Assembly (NCBI GenBank): GCA_017994935.1 | Contig: JAGOJU010000007.1 | Location: forward strand, 46,826 to 110,825 | Direction: 5' to 3' | Length of the DNA stretch: 64,000 nucleotides | Origin: Opitutaceae bacterium | GTDB lineage: Bacteria; Verrucomicrobiota; Verrucomicrobiia; Opitutales; Opitutaceae | Shown here: positions 18,866 through 28,479 of the stretch, piece by piece | Position numbering within the stretch: the stretch's first letter is position 1 | Layout of the letters: each line of letters starts with the position of its first letter | The notes under the pieces: model-generated | The model's database searches: none | The model's input: only the letters and a program-made list of their open reading frames with translations | What the model was told of the DNA's origin: nothing | Program-made: the position numbers and the translations under genes

Positions 18866-19021
18866 GAAAAGAAATTGAGCGTGAGCGATCTAGGTTGAAC
18901 CGATTGCTGACGCAAGCAGAGAGTGACTCCATATTGCTAACCGGTTATTCACAAGGCTGGGCCGCCGGGGAGAATGCGCGTTGACATGGTGCGCCGGGCG
19001 GCTTCAGGTCGCCGGAGGTTA

Positions 19022-19098
19022 CGGGGTGTAGCTTAGCCTGGTAGAGCGCCTGGTTTGGGACCAGGAGGTCGCGAGTTCGAATCTCGCCGCCCCGACCA
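19022..19098 (+). tRNA. tRNA-Pro (anticodon TGG)
   Basis: 77 nt with an encoded CCA tail. The acceptor stem CGGGGTG pairs with CGCCCCG (one G-T pair). The D-arm contains GCTTAGCCTGGTAGAGC. The anticodon stem CCTGG/CCAGG closes the loop TTTGGGA, so the anticodon is TGG (Pro). The T-arm has GCGAGTTCGAATCTCGC. A TTGACA 41 bases upstream (18981) has no good -10 partner. Confidence 0.95.
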
Positions 19099-19301
19099 TT
19101 CGAAATCCGGTCAAGGGCTGCAGCGTAGGAGGAACCTGATCGGACTGGTGCGCGCGATCTGTAACCATATGGACATGTGGCATCTGCGTGATTCGAGACG
19201 CTCACTATTTCAGCACGGGGCAGAACTGGGCGTTGTGCCCGGTGGCCGGATTCGACTTCCGAGTTGGGAGTCAACGGGCGTCGGCCTACCCATGCGGCAG
19301 G

Positions 19302-20387
19302 TTACTTTGCGGCGAAATGTGCGTCGCGTGTTTTTGTCCGGACGCGACAGAGCATATTGTCCGAGGTGATGAAAAGCGTGCTGCCATCCGGGCCGCCGAA
19401 GCAGCAGTTGCCCGTGGAATGTCCCGTCACCAAGTGTGCGAGCAACACGCCCTCCTTGCTGATCACAAGCACGCCGGCAACGCCGCCGATCCAGAGGTTT
19501 CCCTGCTGGTCGACTTTCATGCCGTCCACCGTCCCCTTCCTGGGATATTTCCGGATGAGATCCGCCGCGGAGTACACGAGGCGGCCGGGTCCCCTGGATT
19601 CACCCTTCCTCGTCAGATCGAAGGCCATGACGATCGGGCGGGGAGCGTGGGAATTCGTGACATAAAGCGTCCTGTCATCGGGGGAGAGTGCGATGCCGTT
19701 GGGGCGCTCGAGTTCGCCTGTGATCAGCGTGACTTTTCCGTCCGGCGCGAGCCGGTAGGCGCCATTGAACGGGATCTCGCGCTGCTTTTCCGAAACCAGG
19801 CCGTAGGGTGGATCTGTAAAGTAAATGTTCCCGCGCCGATCGATGCACAGGTCATTTGGCGCGCTGAAACGCTTGCCGTCATAGCGATCGACGATCGTGG
19901 AGAAGGTCTTTCCATCTGTATCTAGTGAGGCAATACGCCGGTCGCCGACCTGGCAGAGGAGCAGCCTTCCCTTGTGGACCACAAAGCCGTTGGAGCCCTG
20001 CGTGGAGATGTCGGGGCCGCGGTGGCTCGCTCCACTGGGATTGAGAAAAAGGTCCACACCATGCCCCTGCCTCCAGCGGTAGGCCTTGTTTTCCGGGACA
20101 TCGCTGAAGACGAGCTGGTTGTCCCAAGGCACCCAGACCGGGCCTTCGCTCCAGGTGAATCCCGATGCGAGCACCTCGATGACCGCCGCGTCGTCAAGCA
20201 GGTCTCCCGCGACCGGACTCAAACGCTCGATATGTCCGGTGGTCGTTCCCGGCGCCGCATCGACGATCTCCGCGAGTGCGGGAGGCGGAATGAATGCGCC
20301 TGTCAGGAGTGCCAGGGCACTGATGTTGCGGAAGAAGGATGCAAGGGCAGAAATGCGGGCAAGGGGTGGGCGTTTCATTGTGGACAT
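19302..20387 (-). CDS. SMP-30/gluconolactonase-family protein, exported
   Basis: Six-bladed beta-propeller hydrolase of the SMP-30/gluconolactonase/LRE family. Metal-binding residues are seen in SEGPVWVP (Glu), APNDLCIDRRGN (Asn), RPNGIALSPDDRTLYVTNS and GTVDGMKVDQQGN (Asp), as expected for a lactonase. An N-terminal hydrophobic segment ending near PPALA is a signal peptide, so it should act in the periplasm. It is transcribed divergently from the TonB receptor; that pairing is common for sugar-uptake loci and suggests a role in processing an imported sugar lactone. ATG choices are 20387 and 20378; both keep the signal peptide. Confidence 0.82.
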   Translation of the reverse strand: MSTMKRPPLARISALASFFRNISALALLTGAFIPPPALAEIVDAAPGTTTGHIERLSPVAGDLLDDAAVIEVLASGFTWSEGPVWVPWDNQLVFSDVPENKAYRWRQGHGVDLFLNPSGASHRGPDISTQGSNGFVVHKGRLLLCQVGDRRIASLDTDGKTFSTIVDRYDGKRFSAPNDLCIDRRGNIYFTDPPYGLVSEKQREIPFNGAYRLAPDGKVTLITGELERPNGIALSPDDRTLYVTNSHAPRPIVMAFDLTRKGESRGPGRLVYSAADLIRKYPRKGTVDGMKVDQQGNLWIGGVAGVLVISKEGVLLAHLVTGHSTGNCCFGGPDGSTLFITSDNMLCRVRTKTRDAHFAAK

Positions 20388-20550
20388 CGGGTGGTTCACT
20401 TTATGACGGTTGGAGGTCGGCCCAGGCAAGCGCAGGAAAGGACTGATTCATTTGCGGCGGTCCGAGTGACTGCTGACTGCCGTGATGCCGGGTCTTCGCA
20501 TCTGTATTTTGAGCGTGGACGAAGAGGCCGCTTTTTGGTCTGGATGAGGC

Positions 20551-23500
20551 ATGTCCTGGAGTTCTCTTCCCAACACCACACCTGTTCGAGCGCTCAGACT
20601 GATCAGCCAGTTCGGCGCCTTCGCGGCAATTGCCGCAATCGCCATCGCCCAGCGGGCTCCGCAGCCCGCGGGCGATGAGACCGTTCAATTGGAGGCCTTC
20701 ACCGTCACGGGTTCGAACGTCAAGCGGCTCGAGTCCGAGAAGGCCCTGCCCGTCACGGAATTCTCGCTTGAGGAGATTGACCTGCGCGATGCGTCACAGG
20801 CTTCGGACCTGCTGGCCGCGCTGCCGCAGGTGACAGGTCTTCCCGGCAACGAAACCGCAACGCTGGGGGCCACGGCCCGTGGCGACAATGCAACGATCTC
20901 GCTTCGCGGCATTCCGTCCAGCAATACACTGATCCTCCTGAACGGCCGGCGGCTTCCCCCTCACCCCATCAGCCAGGGCGAGGCGGGCGTGCCCACCCTC
21001 TCCACCAATGTCAATGTGCTGCCCAATCGCGGACTCGACCGCATCGAGATCCTTCGTGACGGCGCATCGTCCATCTATGGAACCGATGCGGTGGCCGGAG
21101 TCATCAACACCCTCACCCGCCGCAATTTCGTCGGCACCGAACTCGTGCTCCGCTATGGCGAAACGGAGGATGGCGACGGACGCGAGGCGCGGGCGACGCT
21201 TACCCACGGCCTGAAGTTCCACGACGGACGCGGCCGGGCGATGGTCGTGCTGGATCTTTACGACCGCGATCCCATTTTTGCGCGGGATCGCGCGTTCTCG
21301 CGTGAGGCAGATCATTCGTCCCGCGCGCCAGCCCCGTGGAATGTTTCGACGGACACCACCTTCAACGCCCGGTCAGCCACGAGCGAATTCGGCAACTTCA
21401 TCATGGGCACAGTCACCGATGGCGTTTTCAAGACGGGACGCACCAGCGGCGTGCCGTCGTCGCTAGCTGCCACGAGCGGACAGTTCTACCTGGTGCCGAC
21501 CGCAAGCGGCGTTGGATTCCAGACGACGAGCCCTTCGCGGGCGGGCGTCACGTCAACCTACTACTGGAACAACAACACCTATCGCGTGATCCAGCCCCAG
21601 AGTACCCGTGGCAATCTGTACCTGAGCGGGGAATACGATCTTGGCTCCCAGCTCACCGCCTTTGTGGAATGGTCGCAGTACGAGGCCCGCTCGATCACGG
21701 TTCGCGAACCCGACGGGATCACTCAGTCGACGGATGGCGACATCATTGTTCCGCCCACCAATCCCTACAATCCATTCGGCACGCGTTTCTGGAGTCCGAC
21801 CGGGGCTCCGAATGCGGACGGCACGCCGAGGCTGACCGGCACGCCTGCCTCCGTGCGCATCACCAACAAGCGGCTGACGGATCTCGCCGACCGCACCGCG
21901 GAGGTGACAACCTCGGTCTATCGGGGCGTCGCGGGCGTACGCGGGCGGTTCTTCGATTCGTGGACGTGGGAGGCCGCCGGATTGTGGAGTGCGGCGCATG
22001 TCGAGGACGAGGAAAACGGCCCGAGCCGCAAGAGCCTGCTGATTGCGGCGGTCAACCAATCCGATCCCTCGCTCGCCTTCAATCCGTTCACCCGCACGTT
22101 TGCGGTTCAGAACAACACCCTCGTCGTAACGGGTCCCTACACCAATCCAGAATCCGTGCAGCGCACGTTCCGGTCGAAGTTCATCCGCGAAGGCACGACG
22201 CAGCTGCGCAGCCTGGATTTTCGTGCGTCGGGCGACGTCATCGAGTTGTGGGGCGGAAATACGCTCGGTGCAGCGTTTGGGTCAGAGTACCGTTACGAAT
22301 CCTACGTCGACACGCGCCCGCCGTTCGCCGGTCTGAATCCAGCGGGTTCCGGGCTGGACCCGAGCACCAACGACTTCCTCGGGTTCTCCCCGAATTCCGA
22401 CACGTATGGACAGCGTAACGTGACGGCCGCCTACGTCGAGGCCCTGGTGCCGCTCATCGGCAAGGGGAATCGGTTGCCGCTGGTGGAGTCCTTCGAGGTT
22501 TCCGCGTCGGCCCGCTACGAGAACTACACGGATTTTGGCGACACCACCAAACCCAAGTACGGATTCAGCTGGAGGCTGCTCCCGTCCGTGCTGGTCCGCG
22601 GCTCCTACAATGAGGGCTTCCATGCACCGAATCTCGCCCAGCTCTTCACAGGCACACTCATCCGAACCGTCACCAATTCAACCGACACCTATCGAAGCAT
22701 CGTCACGGGCCAGCCGACAGACGGCGCCTCGAACCGCCGGAGCATTGCCTCTGGCAATCCCGACCTCGATCCTGAGGAGTCGCGCGGCAAGTCTGCCGGC
22801 ATCGTGATCGACGTGCCGAAGGTTCGAGGACTTTCCTTTGGAGTCGACTATTGGGAAATCCGGCAGCGCAACGTCATTGCCTCCTCCGGTTCGATTGCGG
22901 ATGACAACGAGGCTCTCCAGGCGGCGACCCAGGCGGCGCTGGCTGCGGGACAGAGCATCGGACAGATCGACCTCGGCTCTGGCACGGCAGGGTACAAGGG
23001 CGACAGTGCGATTGTCCGGCTGCCGGTGACGCAGGCCGACCGCGATGCGTTTGCCGCCTACAATGCGACGCGCCCACCGGGCAACCAGCGTGCGGTTGTC
23101 GGAGCCATCGACCATATCCGCACGACCTACTTCAACCGTTCGCAGGAATTCGTGAATGGGTTCGATTTCGACGCTACCTACCGGCTGCCAAAGATGGATA
23201 TCGGGCGTTTTGTGCTGAACACGAACTGGACCTATCTGAATGATTTCCACACGTACGTGTCCAACGGTGCCCCGCGCACCGAACTGCGCTGGACCAACTC
23301 GACCAATGTCGGCGGGGCAACGCCGAAATGGCGCGGCAGTGCGACGATCACCTGGAAACGCGACAATTGGAGCGCCGGCTTTTCCGCATACTACATCGGC
23401 AACTACTCCGACGTCGGAGCCACGACCTCTCAGACCACCTATGAATCTCTGGGCTCTCCGGGGTACATCAGGCCCGTGTTCAACAATGGCGCCAACAGTT

Positions 23501-23724
23501 ACCGGTTCATCGTGGAGGACTCGATCAGCTACAATGCCAATGTCTCCTATCGCTTCATACGAAAGGACTCCTGGCTGAACGACACGACGGTGCGGCTCGG
23601 TGTCGTGAATCTGACCGACGAAACGCCACCGCTGGTCTCCGATTCGCGCGGGTACGAAACCGGTGTCTACAACCTGATGGCACGGGGACGCACCTATTCA
23701 ATGCAGGTGACCAAACGGTTCTGA
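20551..23724 (+). CDS. TonB-dependent outer-membrane receptor
   Basis: 1057-aa outer-membrane transporter using TonB energy. After a signal peptide (cut near AIAQRA) comes a TonB-box-like VQLEAFTVTGSNVKR, then the plug (about 60-210, with LLAALPQVTG, SLRGIPSSNTLILLNGRRLP and DRIEILRDGASSIYGTDAVAGVINTLTRR). The rest is a 22-strand barrel ending in an aromatic residue (KRF). The size and plug style match the large receptors that are abundant in Opitutaceae and Xanthomonadales. Its substrate is not visible; the divergent lactonase suggests a carbohydrate. It is followed by a terminator at 23767. Confidence 0.9.
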   Translation: MSWSSLPNTTPVRALRLISQFGAFAAIAAIAIAQRAPQPAGDETVQLEAFTVTGSNVKRLESEKALPVTEFSLEEIDLRDASQASDLLAALPQVTGLPGNETATLGATARGDNATISLRGIPSSNTLILLNGRRLPPHPISQGEAGVPTLSTNVNVLPNRGLDRIEILRDGASSIYGTDAVAGVINTLTRRNFVGTELVLRYGETEDGDGREARATLTHGLKFHDGRGRAMVVLDLYDRDPIFARDRAFSREADHSSRAPAPWNVSTDTTFNARSATSEFGNFIMGTVTDGVFKTGRTSGVPSSLAATSGQFYLVPTASGVGFQTTSPSRAGVTSTYYWNNNTYRVIQPQSTRGNLYLSGEYDLGSQLTAFVEWSQYEARSITVREPDGITQSTDGDIIVPPTNPYNPFGTRFWSPTGAPNADGTPRLTGTPASVRITNKRLTDLADRTAEVTTSVYRGVAGVRGRFFDSWTWEAAGLWSAAHVEDEENGPSRKSLLIAAVNQSDPSLAFNPFTRTFAVQNNTLVVTGPYTNPESVQRTFRSKFIREGTTQLRSLDFRASGDVIELWGGNTLGAAFGSEYRYESYVDTRPPFAGLNPAGSGLDPSTNDFLGFSPNSDTYGQRNVTAAYVEALVPLIGKGNRLPLVESFEVSASARYENYTDFGDTTKPKYGFSWRLLPSVLVRGSYNEGFHAPNLAQLFTGTLIRTVTNSTDTYRSIVTGQPTDGASNRRSIASGNPDLDPEESRGKSAGIVIDVPKVRGLSFGVDYWEIRQRNVIASSGSIADDNEALQAATQAALAAGQSIGQIDLGSGTAGYKGDSAIVRLPVTQADRDAFAAYNATRPPGNQRAVVGAIDHIRTTYFNRSQEFVNGFDFDATYRLPKMDIGRFVLNTNWTYLNDFHTYVSNGAPRTELRWTNSTNVGGATPKWRGSATITWKRDNWSAGFSAYYIGNYSDVGATTSQTTYESLGSPGYIRPVFNNGANSYRFIVEDSISYNANVSYRFIRKDSWLNDTTVRLGVVNLTDETPPLVSDSRGYETGVYNLMARGRTYSMQVTKRF

Positions 23725-23766
23725 TCACGTCTGCGCGGCCGACTGCCGCGCTCGCTTATTCCGAGG

Positions 23767-23799
23767 ACGGGGCACGCGTCGCGCGCTGCCCCGTTTTTT
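23767..23799 (+). terminator. Rho-independent terminator of the TonB receptor
   Basis: ACGGGGCA (23767-23774) pairs with TGCCCCGT (23787-23794) around a GC-rich loop and runs into TTTTTT. It starts 42 bases after the receptor stop codon and ends at the stop codon of the convergent ggt gene (23800), so it serves the plus-strand gene. Confidence 0.88.
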
Positions 23800-25491
23800 C
23801 TAATCGCCCCCAATCGCGGCGTTCGTCCGCCGTGGATCCGCGTACCCTGCGCGGGTACCATCGGGCAGGATTGCGATGGCATTGATCCCGCCAAAATGGC
23901 GGCCCGTTCCCGGCTCCTCGGGCAGGTTGACCTGCCAGCCCCTGCTCTGGAGGCCGCGGACAACGTCAGGGCTCAACGATTTCTCGGCCTCGACGGCGTC
24001 CGGCTTGGATTTTTCGTAGGGACTGTACCAGTGGATGCGGGTGTCCCCGATGGCGTCTTCGAGCGGACGCTTGAACACAAGGTGATCAATCAGCACCTGG
24101 AGCACGGCTGTCGGTATGCGCGAGGAACCGGGAATGCCGAGGGCGAGCACGGGAGAACCCTGATGAAGGACGATGGTCGGCGAAATCGTGCTGCGGGGAC
24201 GCCGGGCTGGAGCGAGGGCGTTAGGGCTGCTCGTGTCGTTGTAGGCGAAGTTGCTCATGGAGTCGTTCATCACCACTCCTGCGGCTGCGACCCCTGCGCC
24301 GAAGTGAAGGCTCTGCGACTGCGTGGCGCATACGATATTTCCCGCGGCGTCGACCACGACAAAATGGGTTGTGCAGGCGAGAAGGGAATCGATTTCGTGC
24401 ACACGGGCGACCTTTCGTTGTTTGCCGTGAGCCCGCTTGCGAAGGGCTTCGATCTCAACGGGGCTCACCATGCGATCGAACGCCGTCCGCGACTTCGGCG
24501 AATCCCCGATTTCGTGCTGCACCTGGGGATATGCCTCCCTCCAGAACCGCCCGATCAGGTCGATGTTGGCGGCGGTGCGAAGCGGTGGTTGCAGGGGCTC
24601 CGATTCGAGTCCCTTGAGGATTGTCATGAAGAGGGATGCACCTGTGGAAGGGGGAGGTCCTCCGAGGATGCGATAGCCATCGAAATCGATCGCGATCGGC
24701 ATGCTCATGCGCGCCTCATAGTTCTCCAGATCCTCGAGGGTGAGTTGTCCCCCACCCTTTCGCGACGCCACCACCAGGGCGTTGGCGACAGGTCCCCGGT
24801 AGAATCCGTCGGAGCCGTTGCGTGCGAGCAGTTCCATGGTCCGTGCGAGGTCGTGATTGGGGAGGCGCGAGCCGATGTCGGGAAGTTCCCCCTTCGGCAG
24901 GAAGATCATTGCGAGGGTGCCATCGCCTCCGCGCAGCTTGTCGAGGCGTTCCTCAAAGAGCAGGCGTGTCTTGGGAAGGACCTTGAAGCCGGAGTCCGCC
25001 AGCTTGATCGCGGGTTGGATAGTCTGTTGCCAGGGGAGTTTGCCCCAGCGCGCATGTGCCGCATGAAGCCCGGCGGCAAGTCCGGGAGTGCAGACCGCGG
25101 ACCAACCGTCGTACCGGGATTTCTCGGGCTTTTTTCGATAGTCGGAAGCGACAAGGGAGCGGCTTGCCTCGTCCATCGCGTCCACCGCGTAGGTCTTGCC
25201 CGACTTGGCGTCGAAATAGAGCAGCATCAGTTTGCCGCCCAGTCCCGAGCCGTAGGGTTCGGCAACTCCGAGCGCGAGCGAGACAGCGACGGCCGCATCG
25301 ATCGCATTTCCTCCCTCGCGAAAAATGGCGTCGCCCGCGGCAGCCGCCTCGGGATGGCCGGCGACCACCATGGTGCGCTTTGCGATCACCGGTGTGACAA
25401 GAACGGGCACTTCGGCGCGGGCGAAGGCCGTCGCTATACTCAGCAGGATCAGGAGCGGGAGCGGGAGGAACCGGAAGCCAGGTGAGATCAT
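23800..25491 (-). CDS. ggt: Gamma-glutamyltransferase, exported
   Basis: 563-aa precursor that cleaves itself and then transfers or hydrolyses the gamma-glutamyl group of glutathione and related peptides in the periplasm. A signal peptide (about 1-26) is present. The new N-terminal nucleophile of the small subunit is T374 in ACTTHFVVVDAAGN. Substrate-binding segments such as PSTGASLFMTIL and the C-terminal FGGINAIAILPDG and GYADPRR follow the family pattern. The length is normal. It is convergent to the TonB receptor and followed upstream by trmB on the same strand at 30 bp. Confidence 0.92.
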   Translation of the reverse strand: MISPGFRFLPLPLLILLSIATAFARAEVPVLVTPVIAKRTMVVAGHPEAAAAGDAIFREGGNAIDAAVAVSLALGVAEPYGSGLGGKLMLLYFDAKSGKTYAVDAMDEASRSLVASDYRKKPEKSRYDGWSAVCTPGLAAGLHAAHARWGKLPWQQTIQPAIKLADSGFKVLPKTRLLFEERLDKLRGGDGTLAMIFLPKGELPDIGSRLPNHDLARTMELLARNGSDGFYRGPVANALVVASRKGGGQLTLEDLENYEARMSMPIAIDFDGYRILGGPPPSTGASLFMTILKGLESEPLQPPLRTAANIDLIGRFWREAYPQVQHEIGDSPKSRTAFDRMVSPVEIEALRKRAHGKQRKVARVHEIDSLLACTTHFVVVDAAGNIVCATQSQSLHFGAGVAAAGVVMNDSMSNFAYNDTSSPNALAPARRPRSTISPTIVLHQGSPVLALGIPGSSRIPTAVLQVLIDHLVFKRPLEDAIGDTRIHWYSPYEKSKPDAVEAEKSLSPDVVRGLQSRGWQVNLPEEPGTGRHFGGINAIAILPDGTRAGYADPRRTNAAIGGD

Positions 25492-25521
25492 GGTGCGACG
25501 ATCCGGAGGGAGATCCGGTTT

Positions 25522-26121
25522 CTAGACGTTGTGATGTGCGATCAGGGATTGATAAGAAGGGGCGCGGGCCTGGAAGACGGTGGTGAATTCAAAGGGCCAC
25601 TCTGAGGCATCCGCGGCGAGATTCCAGCGCGGATGTGCTGCCACCACCGCTCTCGCCTCCTCAAAATAGGGAGCGTGGTCGGTGCGAAAATACAGGGGTG
25701 CTCCCGCTGTCGCGTGCGCTGCAAGTTCGTCGAGAAACTCCGGCTTGATCAGGCGGTTCTTCCAGTGCCGACGCTTGGGCCAGGGATCAGGGAACAGGAT
25801 GAAGATCGCGTCGAGTTTGACGTGTTCCGGCAGTGCCGCGAGGAGGTCGCCTGCCGATGCATGCAGAAAGGCGAGGTTGCCGAGTCTGGAGCGATCCTTC
25901 TTGCGGGTGCCGCGGCGGATGCGGTCGCTCATGAGATCGATGCCCAGACAGAAGAGACCCGGGTGCGCGGCGGCATATGCCTCGAGGAAGTGGCCGTGAC
26001 CGCAGCCAATCTCGAGCACGATGGGCTTGTTGCCTGCAATCAGCGGGCGCAGCGCTGCACGAACCTCGGCGCGGCGCTGCTCGTGCAGGTGACGATGGTC
26101 CGGAGCATCGGTTGTTGTCAT
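25522..26121 (-). CDS. trmB: tRNA (guanine-N7-)-methyltransferase
   Basis: Methylates N7 of G46 in the variable loop of tRNA with S-adenosylmethionine. The 199-aa product has the SAM motif EIGCGHGHFLEAYAA, the DLLAALP and FPDPWPKRRHWKNRL segments unique to TrmB, and the RTDH motif near the C-terminus. The ATG at 26121 overlaps the stop codon of the upstream RlmD-like gene by four bases (ATGA), so the two tRNA/rRNA methyltransferases are translationally coupled. Confidence 0.93.
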   Translation of the reverse strand: MTTTDAPDHRHLHEQRRAEVRAALRPLIAGNKPIVLEIGCGHGHFLEAYAAAHPGLFCLGIDLMSDRIRRGTRKKDRSRLGNLAFLHASAGDLLAALPEHVKLDAIFILFPDPWPKRRHWKNRLIKPEFLDELAAHATAGAPLYFRTDHAPYFEEARAVVAAHPRWNLAADASEWPFEFTTVFQARAPSYQSLIAHHNV

Positions 26122-27440
26122 GGCCCGGCCGGGGAGGATCCCTTTGCGAGGGTGATGACGCACTCGAGGTGCCGGGTCTGGGGAAACAGGTCGAACGGCT
26201 GCACGCGTTTCAGCACGTAGCCTGCGGCGATGAATTCCTTCAGGTCCCGCATCTGCGTGGCGGGATCACAGGAGACGTAAACGACGGCCAGCGGGCTGTA
26301 GTGGAAAAGTTGTGACAGAAACGATGCATCGCAGCCTTTTCTGGGGGGATCGATGACCACGACCGTCTCTGCCGGGGGAAAGGAAAGACCGTCGAAGATC
26401 CTTGCCGCGTCTCCCGCAAGGAAGCGCGCGTTGGTGATGCCGTTTGCCAACGCATTTTCGCGGGCGAAGGCGGCGCTGCTCTCGCTGACCTCCACTCCGG
26501 CCACCTGGAGGAATGCGGATGCGGCGGAGAGGGCGAACAAGCCGCTGCCGCAGTAGGCATCCACGAGGTTCCTCGCCCCGCTCGCGGCGGCCTGCTCTCG
26601 CACATGGGCGGTGAAGGCCGGGAGGATGAACGGATTGTTCTGAAAGAAGTCGTGTGCCAGAAAACGCAGCCGGAGGCTGCCCACGGTTTCGGTGACGATC
26701 GAATCGAAGTCGGTTGTCACCTCTCCGGAGGCTTCGCGCAGAAGCAGCGTCGCCCCGCGTTTGTACTCACCGGCCGATGCCTTCGCCAGAACCTCCGCAC
26801 GCAGGCCTGTCAGGCGGGTGTTGATGGCATCGGTGGCGATAAGGCATCGGGGAACGTCAACGATGTCGAAGCGTGTGCCCTGCCTGAGGAAGCCTATGGG
26901 CATCGCCTGACCGGTCTGGATACCGGCGGATTTGGCGTCGCGCGGCGCCGCAAAATGGGGGGTGATCTTGGAGCGGTAGCCCCATTCCCTTGGTGAAGGG
27001 ATGACCGGTTCGACGGGGAAACGGATGCCCGCAAGATGTTCGAGCAGCTCGGCAACCTGGCGCTGCTTCCATTGGAGCTGCCCGTGGTAGTTGAAATGCT
27101 GATACTGACATCCTCCGCACCGCCCGAACAGGGGGCATGGCGCCGCAACCCGGTTCTCGGATGGGGTGAGAATCTCAAGCACATCGGCTTCCGAGAAGTT
27201 CCTGTGGTTGCGGAACACGCGGGCGCGAACCCGTTCGCCGGGCAGGGTGAAGGGGACCATGATGACCCAGTTTTCCAGGCGCCCCTGTGGATGGTCGACC
27301 GCGACGCGACCGAGTCCGGAACCGAGGTTCGTCAAGGTGGTGACCTCCAGTTCGATCTCCTGGTGATACGCAAACGGGTAGTCGTTCGTTTTCTTGTTCT
27401 TGCCCACTTCCTCCACGTTCAAGTCGGACGGGGAATTCAC
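26118..27440 (-). CDS. RNA uridine-C5 methyltransferase (RlmD/TrmA family)
   Basis: 440-aa SAM-dependent enzyme that makes 5-methyluridine in tRNA or 23S rRNA. The N-terminal TRAM domain (about 25-95) binds RNA. Iron-sulfur ligands C102, C108 and C111 (CPLFGRCGGC) occur with a fourth Cys further on, as in RlmD/RlmCD rather than E. coli TrmA. The SAM-binding LVDAYCGSGLFALSAA, the catalytic-Cys motif YVSCDPATQMRDL and the conserved Glu are present. It overlaps trmB by four bases. Whether the target is U1939-type or U54-type cannot be read. Confidence 0.85.
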   Translation of the reverse strand: MNSPSDLNVEEVGKNKKTNDYPFAYHQEIELEVTTLTNLGSGLGRVAVDHPQGRLENWVIMVPFTLPGERVRARVFRNHRNFSEADVLEILTPSENRVAAPCPLFGRCGGCQYQHFNYHGQLQWKQRQVAELLEHLAGIRFPVEPVIPSPREWGYRSKITPHFAAPRDAKSAGIQTGQAMPIGFLRQGTRFDIVDVPRCLIATDAINTRLTGLRAEVLAKASAGEYKRGATLLLREASGEVTTDFDSIVTETVGSLRLRFLAHDFFQNNPFILPAFTAHVREQAAASGARNLVDAYCGSGLFALSAASAFLQVAGVEVSESSAAFARENALANGITNARFLAGDAARIFDGLSFPPAETVVVIDPPRKGCDASFLSQLFHYSPLAVVYVSCDPATQMRDLKEFIAAGYVLKRVQPFDLFPQTRHLECVITLAKGSSPAGP

Positions 27441-27624
27441 AAATCAAATCATGAGCCAGCGGCTGTGATGCAAAGAAGGCCGAAAACGCCGGATGATTCC
27501 CCAGGCAGGTGCGCTGGCCGACAAGCGGTTGTTGCAGTGATGCGCCGGTGCCGGCGACGGGAGCGGTGATTGTTTTCCGTCCATCCGAAGGCGAGTTTTT
27601 GCCTCAGTTTGCGGCGTTGCAACC

Positions 27625-28479
27625 GTGCGGGGGCTGGTCAGCGTATCGCTTCCCGTGGAACGCGTGCCGGAAAAAATCACCAGCCTGCAGAACCCGCGCA
27701 TCAAGCAGCTTGTCAAGTTGCGCGACCGGCGTGCGCGCGATGATGCCGGTGTCTTCCTCGTCGAGGGATACCGGGAGATCCGGCGCGCGTTGGAAAAGAA
27801 GATTGCGGTGACGGAGCTCTATTTCTCCCCCGAATGGTTCATGGGGGAGAACGAAGGCGGACTGCTTGAAAACGCGCGGATGGCCGGCGCCAGGCTGTTC
27901 GAGTTGAACAAGGAAGCCTTTGCAAAAGTGGCCTATCGTGAGCGACCCGACGGTTTGCTGGCCGTTGCGCCGCAGTGGAAACTTGCCCTGGAGGATCTGA
28001 AACTGCATGAGAATCCCTTTCTGCTGGTGGTGGAGGCGATTGAAAAGCCGGGCAATCTCGGCACGATCCTGCGAAGCGCCGATGCGGCGGGATGCAATGC
28101 GGTGATCGTCTGCGATCCGGTGACGGATCTCTTCAATCCCAATGTGGTGCGTGCATCGACCGGGGTGATCTTTTCGGTACCCTGCCTGATCTCCACGAGC
28201 ATTGAGGTTCACGCCTGGCTGAAGCGCGCGGGGATCCGCACCGTGGCCACCACGCCCGGGGCAGAGGCGCTTTACACAGACAGTGATCTTCGCGGTCCGT
28301 TGGCTGTAGTGATGGGCAGCGAGCAGTATGGCCTGAGCGACTTCTGGCTCCGGGAGGCGGACCTTCCTGTGCGCATTCCCATGGCGGGTCAGGCGGACTC
28401 GCTGAACGTCGCCATGGCGACCATCATCACGCTCTTTGAGGCGGTTCGCCAGCGTGGTCAGCGTCCGGGCTTGAGCTGA
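27625..28479 (+). CDS. SpoU-family RNA 2'-O-methyltransferase (TrmH/RlmB type)
   Basis: 284-aa SPOUT methyltransferase, probably methylating 2'-O of a ribose in rRNA or tRNA. An N-terminal RNA-binding part (about 15-100, with SLQNPRIKQLVKLRDRRARDDAGVFLVEGYRE) precedes the knot domain, which has the motifs EKPGNLGTILRSADAAG, ALVVMGSEQYGLSDFW and the C-terminal DSLNVAMATIITLFEAVRQR. The GTG at 27625 was taken as start; a GTG in frame at 27655 is an alternative. The end overlaps the convergent threonine dehydratase gene by 22 bp. Confidence 0.88.
   Translation: MRGLVSVSLPVERVPEKITSLQNPRIKQLVKLRDRRARDDAGVFLVEGYREIRRALEKKIAVTELYFSPEWFMGENEGGLLENARMAGARLFELNKEAFAKVAYRERPDGLLAVAPQWKLALEDLKLHENPFLLVVEAIEKPGNLGTILRSADAAGCNAVIVCDPVTDLFNPNVVRASTGVIFSVPCLISTSIEVHAWLKRAGIRTVATTPGAEALYTDSDLRGPLAVVMGSEQYGLSDFWLREADLPVRIPMAGQADSLNVAMATIITLFEAVRQRGQRPGLS

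Noticed and set aside
18981..19009. tRNA promoter with TTGACA at 18981
   Set aside because: The -35 is perfect, but at the right spacing there is only TCAGGT, far from TATAAT.
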